A DNA stretch of 64,000 bases, taken from Paraphysomonas bandaiensis. Lineage: Eukaryota; Chrysophyceae. Location of the stretch: positions 162,182 through 226,181 of the forward strand of contig CBFFRP010000394.1 in NCBI GenBank assembly GCA_965644295.1, read 5' to 3'. The notes below the pieces were generated by a model. The model worked only from the letters and a program-made list of their open reading frames with translations, searched no databases and had not been told where the DNA came from. The translations under genes and the position numbers were made by a program. Below are positions 22,101-30,849 of this stretch, piece after piece (within the stretch, counting starts at the first letter, position 1; each line of letters begins with the position of its first letter).

Positions 22101-25100
22101 ACGAGTGGTGCTCGAAATTCCACTGTGATAACATTCATCAAACACTAAGTGGGCAGTAACTATTTGCTTATTCGAGCGAAACGCTGATATGACTTTCCCA
22201 CCCGCAAGAATAGGGCTTACACTTGCTGAAGGTACTACATGAAGCAAGTGCCAAGCCGTTGAGCACCGCAACAAGAAGTTACATAACGTCACTCGGAATC
22301 TGTAGTAACCCTCTTCCAGTTGTGCTGTGTCCAGTGGCGTAGGAGGAACAAACTGGTACACATCGGTGAAAAACATCTGTACACCAGAATGATTAGTATG
22401 GCTATAAATGTCGATAGCCCAATGAGACCATGGTCGCCCACCAGACCCGTATGAGAGTGTGAGATCTAAAACAAAGGCCATACACCTGCTCACTGACTTT
22501 GGTGCGGATACAACTACGACTGGATTCGACGTAACCAGAGATGTTATAGTCACAGTAGTTGGTGATATGAATTGAAGCGTAGAGCATACGTTTGTGCCAT
22601 CAACATAGCACTCACCTTTCAAGGAATTTCCCCGCAAGGATAATTTAGATCCAACTGCAAGAGTGGAATCTCCTGAAGGTGTGACAATAATTTTCGATGC
22701 ACTACTCCACTCACACACGGCTGATTCAGCATCAGAAAATATCAATATATTGGTACAATTGAATTGAGGTACAGTCGTATTTCCGCGGTCAGTGAGCGAA
22801 CTAAACCTGACCTCCAGGAAAGCACCGTCGTCAACAAACGCTGCATATAATAAGACAGGTAACACACCACCACTTTCTGCCACAGTAATAGTATTTCCAT
22901 TTAAAAAAGACACCTCATACTCATCGAAAGAGGTACCAGAAAGTGACAAGGAAATCTTATAAATGCCAGTGCGGCTACCAGAAAAGTACACCACATGGCT
23001 GAGCTCACCAACACCGAAAATATCGTACGTAATGGTTGATGGAAACACTGCGTATGAAGTTTGGAAAACAGAGATATTATCTTCCAACATCCTCCTTTGG
23101 GACTCAACACCAATATCATCCACTTGAATATGAATATCAAGTTGTTTGAGAGGCAGTGCGGTGAGGTAAATTACACCAAGTATTGCACTGCTGCTGCTGC
23201 TTACAATGGTGTCCGTAATTAAGTCTAAAGTAATGAGCTTACAGCATGGCATAACCACACTCTGCTTCGAGGCAACCATATCATTTTCAGACATGCTATC
23301 TCCTTCTAAAGTGGACGTCAAACAATACAATTCGTAAGATAGCCCCGGAATTAGACCAAAGAATTCCACTTCGCCTTTACGAGAAACGGTATAGACGACA
23401 TCTCCATACTGAAGTACGTACTGCTTCGATGGAATCGAATCCATCTCAACCAATACACATCGAAATGCCCCATCTTTAGATAAGATTACATCTACATGTA
23501 GAGTATCGACAGCGGTTGTATTCATTGCCACTGTTACCAAAGCTGGAATCCATGTCGTTGGTAGAGATGTCGGTGGCATACTTGGCACAGAACTTGGTAT
23601 CACTGATGGAAAACTGCTTGGAGCGATTGATGGATTACATGTCGGCATTCCAGAAGGTAGAGATGATGGCGAACTCGACGGAACGTAAGTCGGAACACAA
23701 CTAGGTATTTCAGTCGGATTGCTTGAGGGATCTCCCGTAGGAAGACACGTTGGAGTGGAGGTTGGGTCGAAAGACGGATTACTGGAAGGGTCTCCAGTTG
23801 GTGCATTACTTGGGATACCGCTTGGCATAATAGTAGGGTAACTCGAGGGAATTCCAGTTGGAAGTCTGGATGGCGAACAAGATGGTACACCAGTGGGTAA
23901 ACTAGAAGGACCGGAAGTAGGTGATGTACTTGGAACGGAACTTGGCCCACAACTAGGAGCACATGTAGGTAAAGAACTCGGTTCGCCTGAAGGAAGACCT
24001 GTCGGGAAAGTGCTCGGCAATCTACTAGGTGTAACGCTCGGTAGGCTGGAAGGGAGTGAACTAGGAAAACCGCTAGGAACGAAACTTGGAAAAGAACTTG
24101 GACAAGATGAAGGAATTTCACTCGGCAATACAGACGGTGCAGTTGTGGGTACAACAGTAGGTACACTACTCGGTACACCACTCGGTAAACAGGTTGGAGT
24201 AGAGCTCGGCTCGGAAGAGGGACAGCTGGAGGGATCTCCAGATGGAAGGCCAGACGGGAGTGAACTCGGTACACTACTCGGTAAACAGGTTGGGGTAGAG
24301 CTCGGCTCGGAAGAGGGACAGCTGGAAGGATCTCCAGATGGAAGGCCAGACGGGAGTGAACTTGGTATACTGGAGGGTTGACTAGTGGGGTATCCAGATG
24401 GAAGACCAGTAGGTATACTACTCGGTACACTACTCGGTAAACAGGTTGGGGTAGAGCTCGGCTCGGAAGAGGGACAGCTGGAAGGATCTCCAGATGGAAG
24501 GCCAGACGGGAGTGAACTCGGTATACTGGAGGGTTGACTAGTGGGGTATCCAGATGGAAGACCAGTAGGTATACTACTCGGTACACCACTCGGTAAACAG
24601 GTTGGAGTAGAGCTCGGCTCGGAAGAGGGACAGCTGGAAGGATCTCCAGATGGAAGGCCAGACGGGAGTGAACTCGGTATACTGGAGGGTTGACTAGTGG
24701 GGTATCCAGATGGAAGACCAGTAGGTATACTACTCGGTACACCACTCGGTAAACAGGTTGGGGTAGAGCTCGGCTCGGAAGAGGGACAGCTGGAAGGATC
24801 TCCAGATGGAAGGCCAGACGGGAGTGAACTCGGTATACTGGAGGGCTGACTAGTGGGGTATCCAGATGGAAGACCAGTAGGTATACTACTCGGTACACTA
24901 CTCGGTAAACAGGTTGGGGTAGAGCTTGGCTCGGAAGAGGGACAGCTGGAAGGATCTCCAGATGGAAGGCCAGACGGGAGTGAACTAGGTATACTGGAGG
25001 GTTGACTAGTGGGGTATCCAGATGGAAGACCAGTAGGTATACTACTCGGTACACCACTCGGTAAACAGGTTGGAGTAGAGCTCGGCTCGGAAGAGGGACA

Positions 25101-26480
25101 GCTGGAAGGATCTCCAGATGGAAGGCCAGACGGGAGTGAACTCGGTATACTGGAGGGTTGACTAGTGGGGTATCCAGATGGAAGACCAGTAGGTATACTA
25201 CTCGGTACACCACTCGGTAAACAGGTTGGAGTAGAGCTCGGCTCGGAAGAGGGACAGCTGGAAGGATCTCCAGATGGAAGGCCAGACGGGAGTGAACTCG
25301 GTATACTGGAGGGTTGACTAGTGGGGTATCCAGATGGAAGACCAGTAGGTATACTACTCGGTACACCACTCGGTAAACAGGTTGGGGTAGAGCTCGGCTC
25401 GGAAGAGGGACAGCTGGAAGGATCTCCAGATGGAAGGCCAGACGGGAGTGAACTCGGTATACTGGAGGGTTGACTAGTGGGGTATCCAGATGGAAGACCA
25501 GTAGGTATACTACTCGGTACACCACTCGGTAAACAGGTTGGGGTGGAGCTCGGCTCGGAAGAGGGACAGCTGGAGGGATCTCCAGATGGAAGGCCAGACG
25601 GCAGTGAACTCGGTATACTGGAGGGTTGACTAGTGGGGTATCCAGATGGGATTCCCGTAGGAACTGTAGTCGGCTGTCTACTAGGAATACCGCTTGGGAT
25701 TCCGCTTGGTTCACCTGTCGGTTTCAATGTGGGTACTTGACTTGGAGCATTGCTGGGTGATGCACTCGGAATGGAACTGGGTTCACCACTTGGATTAGAA
25801 CTGGGGTAAAATGTCGGATTAGAAGTAGGTTCATACGATGGCTTCGAACTTGGAAGGCTGCTGGGAATCCCCGTTGGCTGTCCAGTCGGATCGCTGCTGG
25901 GCGTGGACGACGGAAGCCGGCTCGGTTGAGAAGTTGGTAAAAATGACGGTGTACTACTGGGTACTAAAGTTGGAATGCATGTAGGCTGTCCCGAAGGGAT
26001 AGAAGAGGGATATACTTCATCCACTTCACATATATAACTGTATGTATTTCCACAATCTCTATCCCACCAATCATTTCCGGAAAAATCCAAAGCAGCACAA
26101 TCCTCCTGTTCGATCACAACATCATCATTCGAATATCCTCCATTATTTGGTTGACCACTTCCCCAGTTAGTGTAAGAACTGCTACCAACTGTCCACCTCC
26201 AAGTGCCTTCGTCATTAAGGTCGTTGAATCCCAGCCATAGTGGCTTATCGGATGAGTAGGCCGCTGCGATAGCTGAGTTATGCGAACTTGATCTTACAAC
26301 CACCATGTATGCCCCCACAGAAGTACACGACGCATTTGCATCGACCCATGAGAGCTTCATCGCATTGTACAGTTTTAAACAGCTATTGCCAACATCAGAG
26401 TACCCCGTTGGACAGTTTAGCGATGTTACCATATGAAGAATCACACTTATCATCCACACGACACATAACAACAATCGCAT
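16110..26480 (-). CDS. Giant polycystin-1-like surface protein: C-type lectin, PSS repeats, EGF, GPS and membrane segments, 3456 aa, single exon
   Basis: The start ATG gives a signal peptide (about residues 1-20). A C-type lectin domain (about 21-150) has WLGFNDLNDEGTWRW, a QPN ligand triplet, a WWDRDC block and paired Cys. A Ser/Pro/Thr stalk of P-S-S/P-T-x triplets spans about 157-980. Beta-sandwich, PKD/REJ-like sequence continues to about 1800. An EGF-like module (CSSNGDC...CRCHDGFHGQTC) lies near 1960-2010, and a GPS-type autoproteolysis region ends in FVVCSCSPRAMG (about 2330-2341). Hydrophobic helices follow near 2385, 2465, 2530, 2730, 2765 and a pair at 2912-2945. The ~500-residue cytoplasmic tail is acidic and holds a 57-residue duplication. 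Lectin-REJ-GPS-TM order recalls polycystin-1/sperm-receptor proteins and stramenopile relatives; adhesion or signalling at the cell surface is inferred. A 10.4-kb intronless gene is unusual here. I did not find a convincing PLAT domain. Confidence 0.85.
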   Translation of the reverse strand: MRLLLCVVWMISVILHMVTSLNCPTGYSDVGNSCLKLYNAMKLSWVDANASCTSVGAYMVVVRSSSHNSAIAAAYSSDKPLWLGFNDLNDEGTWRWTVGSSSYTNWGSGQPNNGGYSNDDVVIEQEDCAALDFSGNDWWDRDCGNTYSYICEVDEVYPSSIPSGQPTCIPTLVPSSTPSFLPTSQPSRLPSSTPSSDPTGQPTGIPSSLPSSKPSYEPTSNPTFYPSSNPSGEPSSIPSASPSNAPSQVPTLKPTGEPSGIPSGIPSRQPTTVPTGIPSGYPTSQPSSIPSSLPSGLPSGDPSSCPSSEPSSTPTCLPSGVPSSIPTGLPSGYPTSQPSSIPSSLPSGLPSGDPSSCPSSEPSSTPTCLPSGVPSSIPTGLPSGYPTSQPSSIPSSLPSGLPSGDPSSCPSSEPSSTPTCLPSGVPSSIPTGLPSGYPTSQPSSIPSSLPSGLPSGDPSSCPSSEPSSTPTCLPSGVPSSIPTGLPSGYPTSQPSSIPSSLPSGLPSGDPSSCPSSEPSSTPTCLPSSVPSSIPTGLPSGYPTSQPSSIPSSLPSGLPSGDPSSCPSSEPSSTPTCLPSGVPSSIPTGLPSGYPTSQPSSIPSSLPSGLPSGDPSSCPSSEPSSTPTCLPSGVPSSIPTGLPSGYPTSQPSSIPSSLPSGLPSGDPSSCPSSEPSSTPTCLPSSVPSSIPTGLPSGYPTSQPSSIPSSLPSGLPSGDPSSCPSSEPSSTPTCLPSSVPSSLPSGLPSGDPSSCPSSEPSSTPTCLPSGVPSSVPTVVPTTAPSVLPSEIPSSCPSSFPSFVPSGFPSSLPSSLPSVTPSRLPSTFPTGLPSGEPSSLPTCAPSCGPSSVPSTSPTSGPSSLPTGVPSCSPSRLPTGIPSSYPTIMPSGIPSNAPTGDPSSNPSFDPTSTPTCLPTGDPSSNPTEIPSCVPTYVPSSSPSSLPSGMPTCNPSIAPSSFPSVIPSSVPSMPPTSLPTTWIPALVTVAMNTTAVDTLHVDVILSKDGAFRCVLVEMDSIPSKQYVLQYGDVVYTVSRKGEVEFFGLIPGLSYELYCLTSTLEGDSMSENDMVASKQSVVMPCCKLITLDLITDTIVSSSSSAILGVIYLTALPLKQLDIHIQVDDIGVESQRRMLEDNISVFQTSYAVFPSTITYDIFGVGELSHVVYFSGSRTGIYKISLSLSGTSFDEYEVSFLNGNTITVAESGGVLPVLLYAAFVDDGAFLEVRFSSLTDRGNTTVPQFNCTNILIFSDAESAVCEWSSASKIIVTPSGDSTLAVGSKLSLRGNSLKGECYVDGTNVCSTLQFISPTTVTITSLVTSNPVVVVSAPKSVSRCMAFVLDLTLSYGSGGRPWSHWAIDIYSHTNHSGVQMFFTDVYQFVPPTPLDTAQLEEGYYRFRVTLCNFLLRCSTAWHLLHVVPSASVSPILAGGKVISAFRSNKQIVTAHLVFDECYHSGISSTTRQLGTFYTWEVFEKDSLYPMNISGRTRSGPHFLMFPEYFFVPGMYYVVKYSVYDEVLNVYHIVSSVINVLFTPLSVVLPIGNVAYVSNDNVLEFDGTYSYDPDNFAATFNYTWSCEYWDGGNISRCDDTVFEANGYLSAELVPSGSAGFHTFYICLRIIDSDSGRVGVHCSLVLSCPVGSPTVNVYSTAGNMIEWKETLKLYGSIFSFSGLAEWSSSHLDDFSVVNTLSPIEYEVYLNSSTRIAMYNLFLVPFAFFAHDIHVFTLSLSNGNGKLSHSSIFIEVNSPPSEGSFTLYPTSGREYIDLFHMHAPYWTDTSLPLKYRFGFMSVSSTILSLRQPTFDSFISTILPRTSTANSSVICVVSVFDSLSASREKTSAITVLPSGDINTPLTNASSDFFRMLRSGDIFGLENRIAVVAGAISRVLCASAPDCDALNRLSCSKMVNTCGECKSSYIGELGPANTPCLPSQFYQSIERGTPCTSNSSCLPFMTCHFNSCIPAAKSCVNGCSSNGDCIYIDEQLNTPVENCFIGDLWCKSVCRCHDGFHGQTCSFTTEEFHDSSMVVEASMCSLKSLIDLDFSSQFVSKSWVSLVYELMSNPSLLSFSALNCSIPVIKHILDRGLDISFSDMSMMLSSLDSLSRYHEYGDFSLASNIHMERLVDEMSLLITESCLLLSSWMDINQEAFEFIGSQFRLYATVIIKENNFTINTPLTLHEILNNVKLSSIIGNVQNNTIHCVVTQAPSMYILTNRDISTNILWHVDSVYKPPLQKKSFVNRDIGNITSRYILRNIVPVQYGVVQHSTHATLQCNETAGVYIHDCGYGVSTSFTCEGFSNTWIVTCPEIMARPVCNSMNITFVEQEDCIVETFSSEFVVCSCSPRAMGSRPHALFATVSYDSIGSPTASKRRSAEASVQKSLTSGWTAYSAAVIVIVLGVFGYICCTRAENVECNAKLQDIESIFPSLLFKPSVFDSFIYEFKHCHRWGSLFLTSEKVSRPRELRALCICCSTVYFMFLNTIVMGILITDNDSCFDMRTARDCTGGTSGRIFMDEICVWESSECVPTHPISHIKTIFLVVAVCAILCLPLDLLTDYFVTEVLARPTYESGLDTRKSSKVASTLPDRSICTAALNKLKAELANYYTVIGNDTTNVSFNVAWNSAHYHSGSVLPAFSQPSTEICKVDENNVPQTSKTNDKIHLFNEKMVLSDIIGTFSQFRSEKNRISFLKAEEGNRRLLVLFVKDLLSPSAGNIVEKYGTCNYFWKLEPEPMWLKFIIFLVLAALIAFCLSYIISFGVHRTASEHVAWIFSFFIWLVIDIIFVCPFQILVTRVLIPLLIFDEASEVMNALVAALTAIRSGAKVFTPDGSWDAGSSNLFNAFDYFSVSMLVAKECQHLEDRPLVLNFRTVFPRRCYWCTSAQKLSCFTYDEICYRIVDFAGVIAGLHESLEIFVYRAGTWLVVLSLILIHIELYAINIILVFIPLLVLVSFIISCQLRGVKLCSSRCCQPFATPSIARSPSDEDIFKLPKGLSVNRKKPAAIGRSVSDVLASPIYKSSSFRYTKEENRNAEVTGDCKLEIDEKPATTSCDSFEQGCFKRFRRADMLRALRLAGISAEKGEGFPEDIKGSSGSKIPDAMLSPMNEYDEIRRVQATIPSQAIVSHMQGLVVENEVGWGATSFDEDDEGAVDVEYQSRLAKILRTNDNMQKVITMGDEEDDEPFHDNAVIESGSLKVEDDILPGVPFDANSPRLSRILKERGITSKTTFDSDQDDAVSSSSKQSMGNVEARIVSHMRGLVVENEVGWGATSFDEDDEGTVDVEYQSRLAKILRTNDNMQKVITMGDDESVSSVGTCESFTCGDSYECDVLVRRQSPIDRKVERLDQTNCVGGAKQELVDSSLLFCGGFHTEEEVDVVKKDFMVGNLARQFSMHQHHESAKQRLSSRLKARREENTDTDTFDSSEKSSVLPSRLKKTLVTNSERHRVSLMIQEQKQKRRLQQRLLEKKL
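16585..17150 (-). repeat. ~170-bp coding duplication in the cytoplasmic tail (two copies, 16590-16760 and 16985-17150)
   Basis: Two segments of 57 codons are nearly identical at DNA level. Both read IVSHM(Q/R)GLVVENEVGWGAT at the start and RTNDNMQKVITMGD at the end. They are separated by about 225 bp of unrelated acidic tail. Near-identity including third positions points to recent duplication or conversion. Confidence 0.9.
24180..25680 (-). repeat. 156-bp tandem repeat (52 aa, ~9 copies) coding the PSS stalk
   Basis: GACTAGTGGGGTATCCAGAT recurs every 156 bp (for example near 24380, 24536, 24692, 24848, 25004). Each unit encodes SGYPTSQPSSIPSS through IPTGLP. Copies are almost identical and differ at a few bases (CCACTC/CTACTC; GGGGTAG/GGAGTAG). 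A 78-bp half-unit variant lies at the C-terminal side. The length is a multiple of 3, so copy changes keep the frame. Confidence 0.92.
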
Positions 26481-27126
26481 ATTTTATATCAACTCACAAT
26501 ACGAATTTTTCTCATGTATACGCCTTACTGATCGATATTACGTGTAGTGTATATACATTTCTTCGCTAAGTCATTCACTGAATGTCTGTATCTGCCTATA
26601 CAGAGGATAGGGTATGAAAGAATGAATGCATAATGAGAAACTGATGAATAAATTAATTTATCGTCATAGTAAAGTCTGTCATATATAATCACACACACTA
26701 ACAGCTACGTTGTGCTTATCTTATAGGTACAGTCGCATTTGTATACTGGGGTTTACGGTATACTTTGGGGAGTATTACACAGAATTTGATTTTATCAATC
26801 AATTTTTTGTGTGATTTCTTGTCTGTATAGCAGTGTATAGAAAGACCTATCAAACAAAAAATCCTGGTTTTTTCGTTTTTTTATGATCAACTTTGTACAC
26901 AGTACTTGTAGGAATTCCTACATGATGTTATACATACTGGCTGTATCATATAGTGGGTGGTATCATAGAAACGTGACAGTATCCATATACTCCTGATCTG
27001 TATGTTCCACTGACAATAAACATTCCTTCAATAGATTCTAATTTAATACCGAATATTCACCCAGTTTTGTTATATATCCCTTCTAAACGCCGAGTGTGTG
27101 AACTCGTAGAAATCGTTACTACTACC
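26481..27126. promoter_or_regulatory. Divergent promoter region between the lectin gene and the dehydratase gene
   Basis: Non-coding, AT-rich, 646 bp. Poly-T tracts lie near 26805-26885. No exact copy of the TACTGCTGTA motif was found; TATAGCAGTG at about 26827 is a weak relative. Confidence 0.35.
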
Positions 27127-28076
27127 ATGAAAAGCTCCGTTGTTTCGCTTTATTTGGCTCTGTACAATATTACTTGCTGTGTCGGATGGGCGTATATACT
27201 TTATATATGTGCAGTGCATTGGGTGTCAGGAAGGTACTTCGTGTAAAACGTACTCGCATTTTTCTTAAATATGTTCGCAGATATGAATATCTTTGGGAAG
27301 AATCGAATTATATGTTAAAAGTTGTGCAGACAGCCGCAGTATTTGAAATCTTTCATATTTTATTAGGTATTGTCAAATCATCGTTGTCTACTTCATTTTT
27401 GCAAGGTGAGATATTGCAAGCTTAATATGTATTATTAATTTGTTAATTAGTGTTTGCTCGAGTTGTTTTTGTGTGGGCAATATTCGATGCGATTCCGTCT
27501 ACTCAGACTAGTATATTCACAATACTCGCTATATCCAGTTGGGCACTTGTCGAAGTCCCTCGCTACTTGTTTTATGCTTTAAATTTATTTGATTCTGTTC
27601 CGTTTGTTATATTTTGGCTGCGATACAGGTCTACAATTTGTTTTCATGTATGTTGTGATAACAATTGTGTAGTCTCTTTTTGGTTCTCTACGTTACTGGA
27701 ATCACCGGGGAATTGGGATGTCTGTATCAGGCTGCCAATGAATTATGGGATACAAAAGTATGCCAACTCGTATTGCAGTAGTTTGCTTGTCTATGTTATT
27801 TGATAGTTTTATTTTGATCCTAACGTAAGATCATCTGGTAGGGATACGTCTTTCAACCCATCCCCTCCTTGCCCAGTTTACAAATTTCTCAACTGATGAT
27901 GATAATACTGCTATGGCTGATGTATATTCCGGGTGCGTTGTGTAGTATTACCAGTGGTTTGTTCTCTGATTAGTACTTTCTATATCTATTCAGGAGCTCC
28001 TACAATGTACTTGCATATGCTGAAGAACAGGAGGAAACAGTTGCGGTCCACACAAAGAGCGAAAAAGTCAATCTGA
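27127..28076 (+). CDS. Very-long-chain 3-hydroxyacyl-CoA dehydratase (PTPLA/PAS2/Phs1 family), ~223 aa, about 7 exons
   Basis: Clear exons are 27127-27233, 27281-27405, 27451-27628, a fourth starting at 27673, 27877-27932 and 27994-28076; introns are 44-61 nt. The enzyme removes water from 3-hydroxyacyl-CoA in the third step of ER fatty-acid elongation. Family blocks in order are YLALYNITCCVGWAYIL, VVQTAAVFEIFHILLGIV, ARVVFVWAIFDAIPSTQT, VEVPRYLFYALNL, LYVTGITGEL (holding the catalytic Tyr-x6-Glu pair) and YIPGAPTMYLHMLKNRRKQL. Several membrane helices are evident. The C-terminus is basic (QRAKKSI). The join between exon 4 and the short exon ending at 27824 is uncertain: the frame works with a 29-nt intron (27778-27806, giving 223 aa) or a 35-nt intron, but not with the obvious 49-nt GT..AG span. 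Confidence 0.88.
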
Positions 28077-29029
28077 GATATTTTCTTCGCTTTATTTCTC
28101 TAAATATATACCGCATTGTATTCGGAACATATTGTTTTATCGTGATTCTGTTGTGCGATGTTGTAATACGAATGAAACTACTGTTCTACTTCACTCAAAG
28201 CTGTAAGTAGGCAGTAGCATTTCGATGTAGACATATCAATGTATACCGTACGAAAGATGTAATGGTGATCAGTAATTAAAGCTTTATGTGTTAGATCTCT
28301 CCTCATTTGAATTTCCTTATTCATATTTATTATAACATCAACTAATAAGAGCTACTACGTAGCTGACAGTGTGCGAATATTTAGTATTCAGTATACACTG
28401 ATACTGATGAAAAATTCTCTACATTCCAGTTGGGTAATGTTGCCATGAATAATCATACTATCCGCTATACGGATATATGTTTAATGCAAAGCTACGAGTA
28501 TGGATATGAATAATTGTGGGAAGAATTCCAAAATGGTAAATGTCACCCTTAGGAATACGACAATACGAGGACGGCCCCGGAACGGCTCAGTATAACCCAG
28601 CTAGGCCCATAATAGGCTGGATCGCAAATACCCTTTCCATAAGAAGGTCAACAAGACAGAATGCTATTCGTAAATCTGTTCGCATCGCCATTCAGGACAT
28701 TTTACACGACTGTTGCTGCTGTAGATATTGATATATACTCTCATCAGTCATCACGTAATAAATAAACATAGTGCTTTTCGTTTAATATGATAAGTAGATA
28801 ATAACTGGAAAACCAGAGATCAGTCTGAGAAATAAGAATAATCCACCCTATGAGTAGCCTATTGTGATTATAATGGTATGTCCCTTATCACTATATGCAT
28901 GTATATCAATTGCTGTGATATGGTGGTGCTGCTGCTCCTATCCAGAGAATACAACACTCAACCATACTACAACCTCCAATTCATAGAAGTTGAATATATA
29001 TTATACAATTCAACTGTGTATGATCAAGC
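28077..29029. other. Intergenic region, with one small unexplained ORF (28540-28731)
   Basis: Mostly AT-rich 3' flank. The 63-codon frame at 28540-28731 stands out by higher GC and encodes a basic peptide ending DCCCCRY. No family is recognised, and an overlapping frame from the ATG at 28534 is also open for 20 codons. It could be a small gene or chance. Confidence 0.3.
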
Positions 29030-29036
29030 AGCGGGT

Positions 29037-29078
<42 letters not shown>

Positions 29079-29101
29079 TAGATCGAAACTACCATCCGCT
29101 A
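29030..29101 (+). tRNA. Initiator tRNA-Met (CAT)
   Basis: The acceptor stem AGCGGGT pairs with ATCCGCT (one G-T pair), and the discriminator is A at 29101. The anticodon stem-loop is TTGGG-CCCATAA-CCCAA with anticodon CAT. The T arm GGTAG/CTACC closes the loop ATCGAAA. Three eukaryotic initiator hallmarks are visible: A1-U72, three G-C pairs next to the anticodon loop, and A instead of T at the start of the T loop. There is no intron. A T-run at 29106-29113 is the Pol III terminator. Its 3' end is the likely replication primer of the Copia element at 790-5968. Confidence 0.95.
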
Positions 29102-29439
29102 AGCTCTTTTTTTGTTATTTTTTGTCATTTCATCACTTGTCGAAGAGATCGTTTTTTTGTTGTCAACCAGTATAAAATATATCGATTTTTAGAGGAAACA
29201 TATACTATAAATGGTATATTTTCCTATTTTTTTAGAATTGTAGAACCAAGTTCTAGAGCACACGATACAAAAAGCAGTCTACATACAGCAGTGTATGCTA
29301 TGATAGACTATGGTATGGTATATCTGTCTATGTAGGTATATACAGAGTATGTATATATATGCTGGTGTTGATATATCATGGTATTATAATATCACTCCAT
29401 CCATAAAACATCTTAGACCAACCACACATATAAAGAACC
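29102..29439. promoter_or_regulatory. Region upstream of the Sep15-like gene
   Basis: Starts with the tRNA terminator. It contains TACAGCAGTG at 29284-29293, one base from the promoter decamer, 147 bp before the Sep15-like ATG. Otherwise AT-rich. Confidence 0.35.
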
Positions 29440-29886
29440 ATGTCTATCCTCCCTTCTCTAATCCTGTCTGTCATCTTCATTCATATAACACCATCAGCTC
29501 TATCATCTGACTCTGATTGTCTATCACAGGGATTCAATAGGGATGTCTTACAATGCAACACATGTGAACGACTATTGAAAGTAACAGACGATAATGATCT
29601 ATTTGAAGAATGTCAGAAGTGCTGTAGCATAACTGGAAACGATATGTTTCAACTTGCTGTTCTAGAAGTCGATAGAAAGATGCTCCATCATTATGAGAAC
29701 ATCATGACCATAGCCAAATCAGCGAATGAGTTGAATTTAATGCTTCGTCATAAGTACATGGCCAGACCAACCTTACTAATGTATTCTGAACGTACAGACG
29801 ACGAACCTGCTGAAGTTATAAGCGTTGCATCGTGGACTGCTGATGTCATGCAAGAATATTTAAGAACACATGTCGTTTCTGATTGA
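29440..29886 (+). CDS. Sep15/SELENOF-like ER protein lacking the CxU redox motif, 148 aa
   Basis: A single exon with a signal peptide (about residues 1-22). The Cys-rich N-terminal domain (CLSQGF...LQCNTCERL...CQKCC) matches the part of Sep15 that binds UDP-glucose:glycoprotein glucosyltransferase in the ER folding-control cycle. The thioredoxin-like domain follows: AVLEV, a KYMARPTLLMY strand and a SVASWTADVMQEYL helix align with the family. Where Sep15 has C-G-Sec (or Cys) directly after LEV, this protein has D-R-K, so no dithiol/selenol centre remains. Length is close to the family's. It may bind the glucosyltransferase without catalysing disulfide exchange. The 3' flank was not examined for SECIS because no Sec codon is needed. 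Confidence 0.82.
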   Translation: MSILPSLILSVIFIHITPSALSSDSDCLSQGFNRDVLQCNTCERLLKVTDDNDLFEECQKCCSITGNDMFQLAVLEVDRKMLHHYENIMTIAKSANELNLMLRHKYMARPTLLMYSERTDDEPAEVISVASWTADVMQEYLRTHVVSD

Positions 29887-30849
29887 TATCTCTGATCTAT
29901 ACGTAGTCTAGCACAAAGTCATTTTGCTGTAATTAACGAAAAAATGTTTTCTAATGATGATTACCGTAGTTTTTATATATTCAAGGTCCGTTCTGGCCAA
30001 GTATTTTCAGTGCCAAGGTTATCTATACTAGTAGGCGTCTCGTATAATATGTATGCACTTACAATTTTGCATTGTATGTAATATATGAATAAAAATAAAG
30101 GAACAGATTCTAAATTAGAGCATTAACGCCACTACAGGATCTCGTGATTGATACCATATCACTTACCATATACAGCTGGAAGACCTCAACAGAACGCTAT
30201 ATGAGCACCGGGCATATAAGCAAATATAGACATTCAACTTCTTACACTTACTCGATATAAAGAAGAGGCATATTAATATATTGTAATATTTGGTTCAAAC
30301 TGAGACTATCTTCTATCTTATATACAGCTTTGACAGTCATTTGAATGTAATTTATTTGCATTGAACAGTTTAACGGAAACCACTCCAAGTTATATTCATT
30401 CTTCGTCAGAGTTAGAAGATCAGAATGATGGCAGTGCAGGTGATTAATCTTATAAACTAAGACTATCAAGATATTTTTGGAGGGTTCATATTCCACATTT
30501 TATGCTGAAGGTGATTTGGAGCAGTGGCGCCCAGTTCTCTCAGGGTTTGGCCAAAGAAATTGAATAAAATTTGCAGCGATAGGGTAGTTGATATCATTTG
30601 GCTTATATATCATTTGCTCACAACAGCCACTGAGAGTTAACTGTTAAGTGTGCAAAGGCTCAAACACTCTTAAAATTCACTCTACGTGCAAAGGCTAATC
30701 GGAGAGAGTTCAGAAATATTGAGTGATAAATATTAATAGCACGTAGAGCAAGAAACATCATAGCGTAAAGTGATCAACGCCATCCACAGCTACTGGATAT
30801 AACCCTTATCATGACCACTTGAAATTGCATCAAACTAGCTAGTTACCGT
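29887..30849. other. Intergenic, nothing firm
   Basis: AT-rich 3' flank with no family-like frame. CTCTACGTGC (about 30681) and GCACGTAGAG (about 30740) form a 10-bp inverted pair that may belong to the neighbouring repeat. Confidence 0.4.

Noticed and set aside
23600-25714. 704-codon minus-strand frame overlapping the lectin gene
   Set aside because: Frame-shifted shadow of the 156-bp PSS repeat. It is Val/Leu/Arg/His-rich and stops outside the repeats.
28990-29335. Overlapping plus-strand ORFs across 29.0-29.3 kb
   Set aside because: They cover the initiator tRNA gene and its terminator and show no protein family features.
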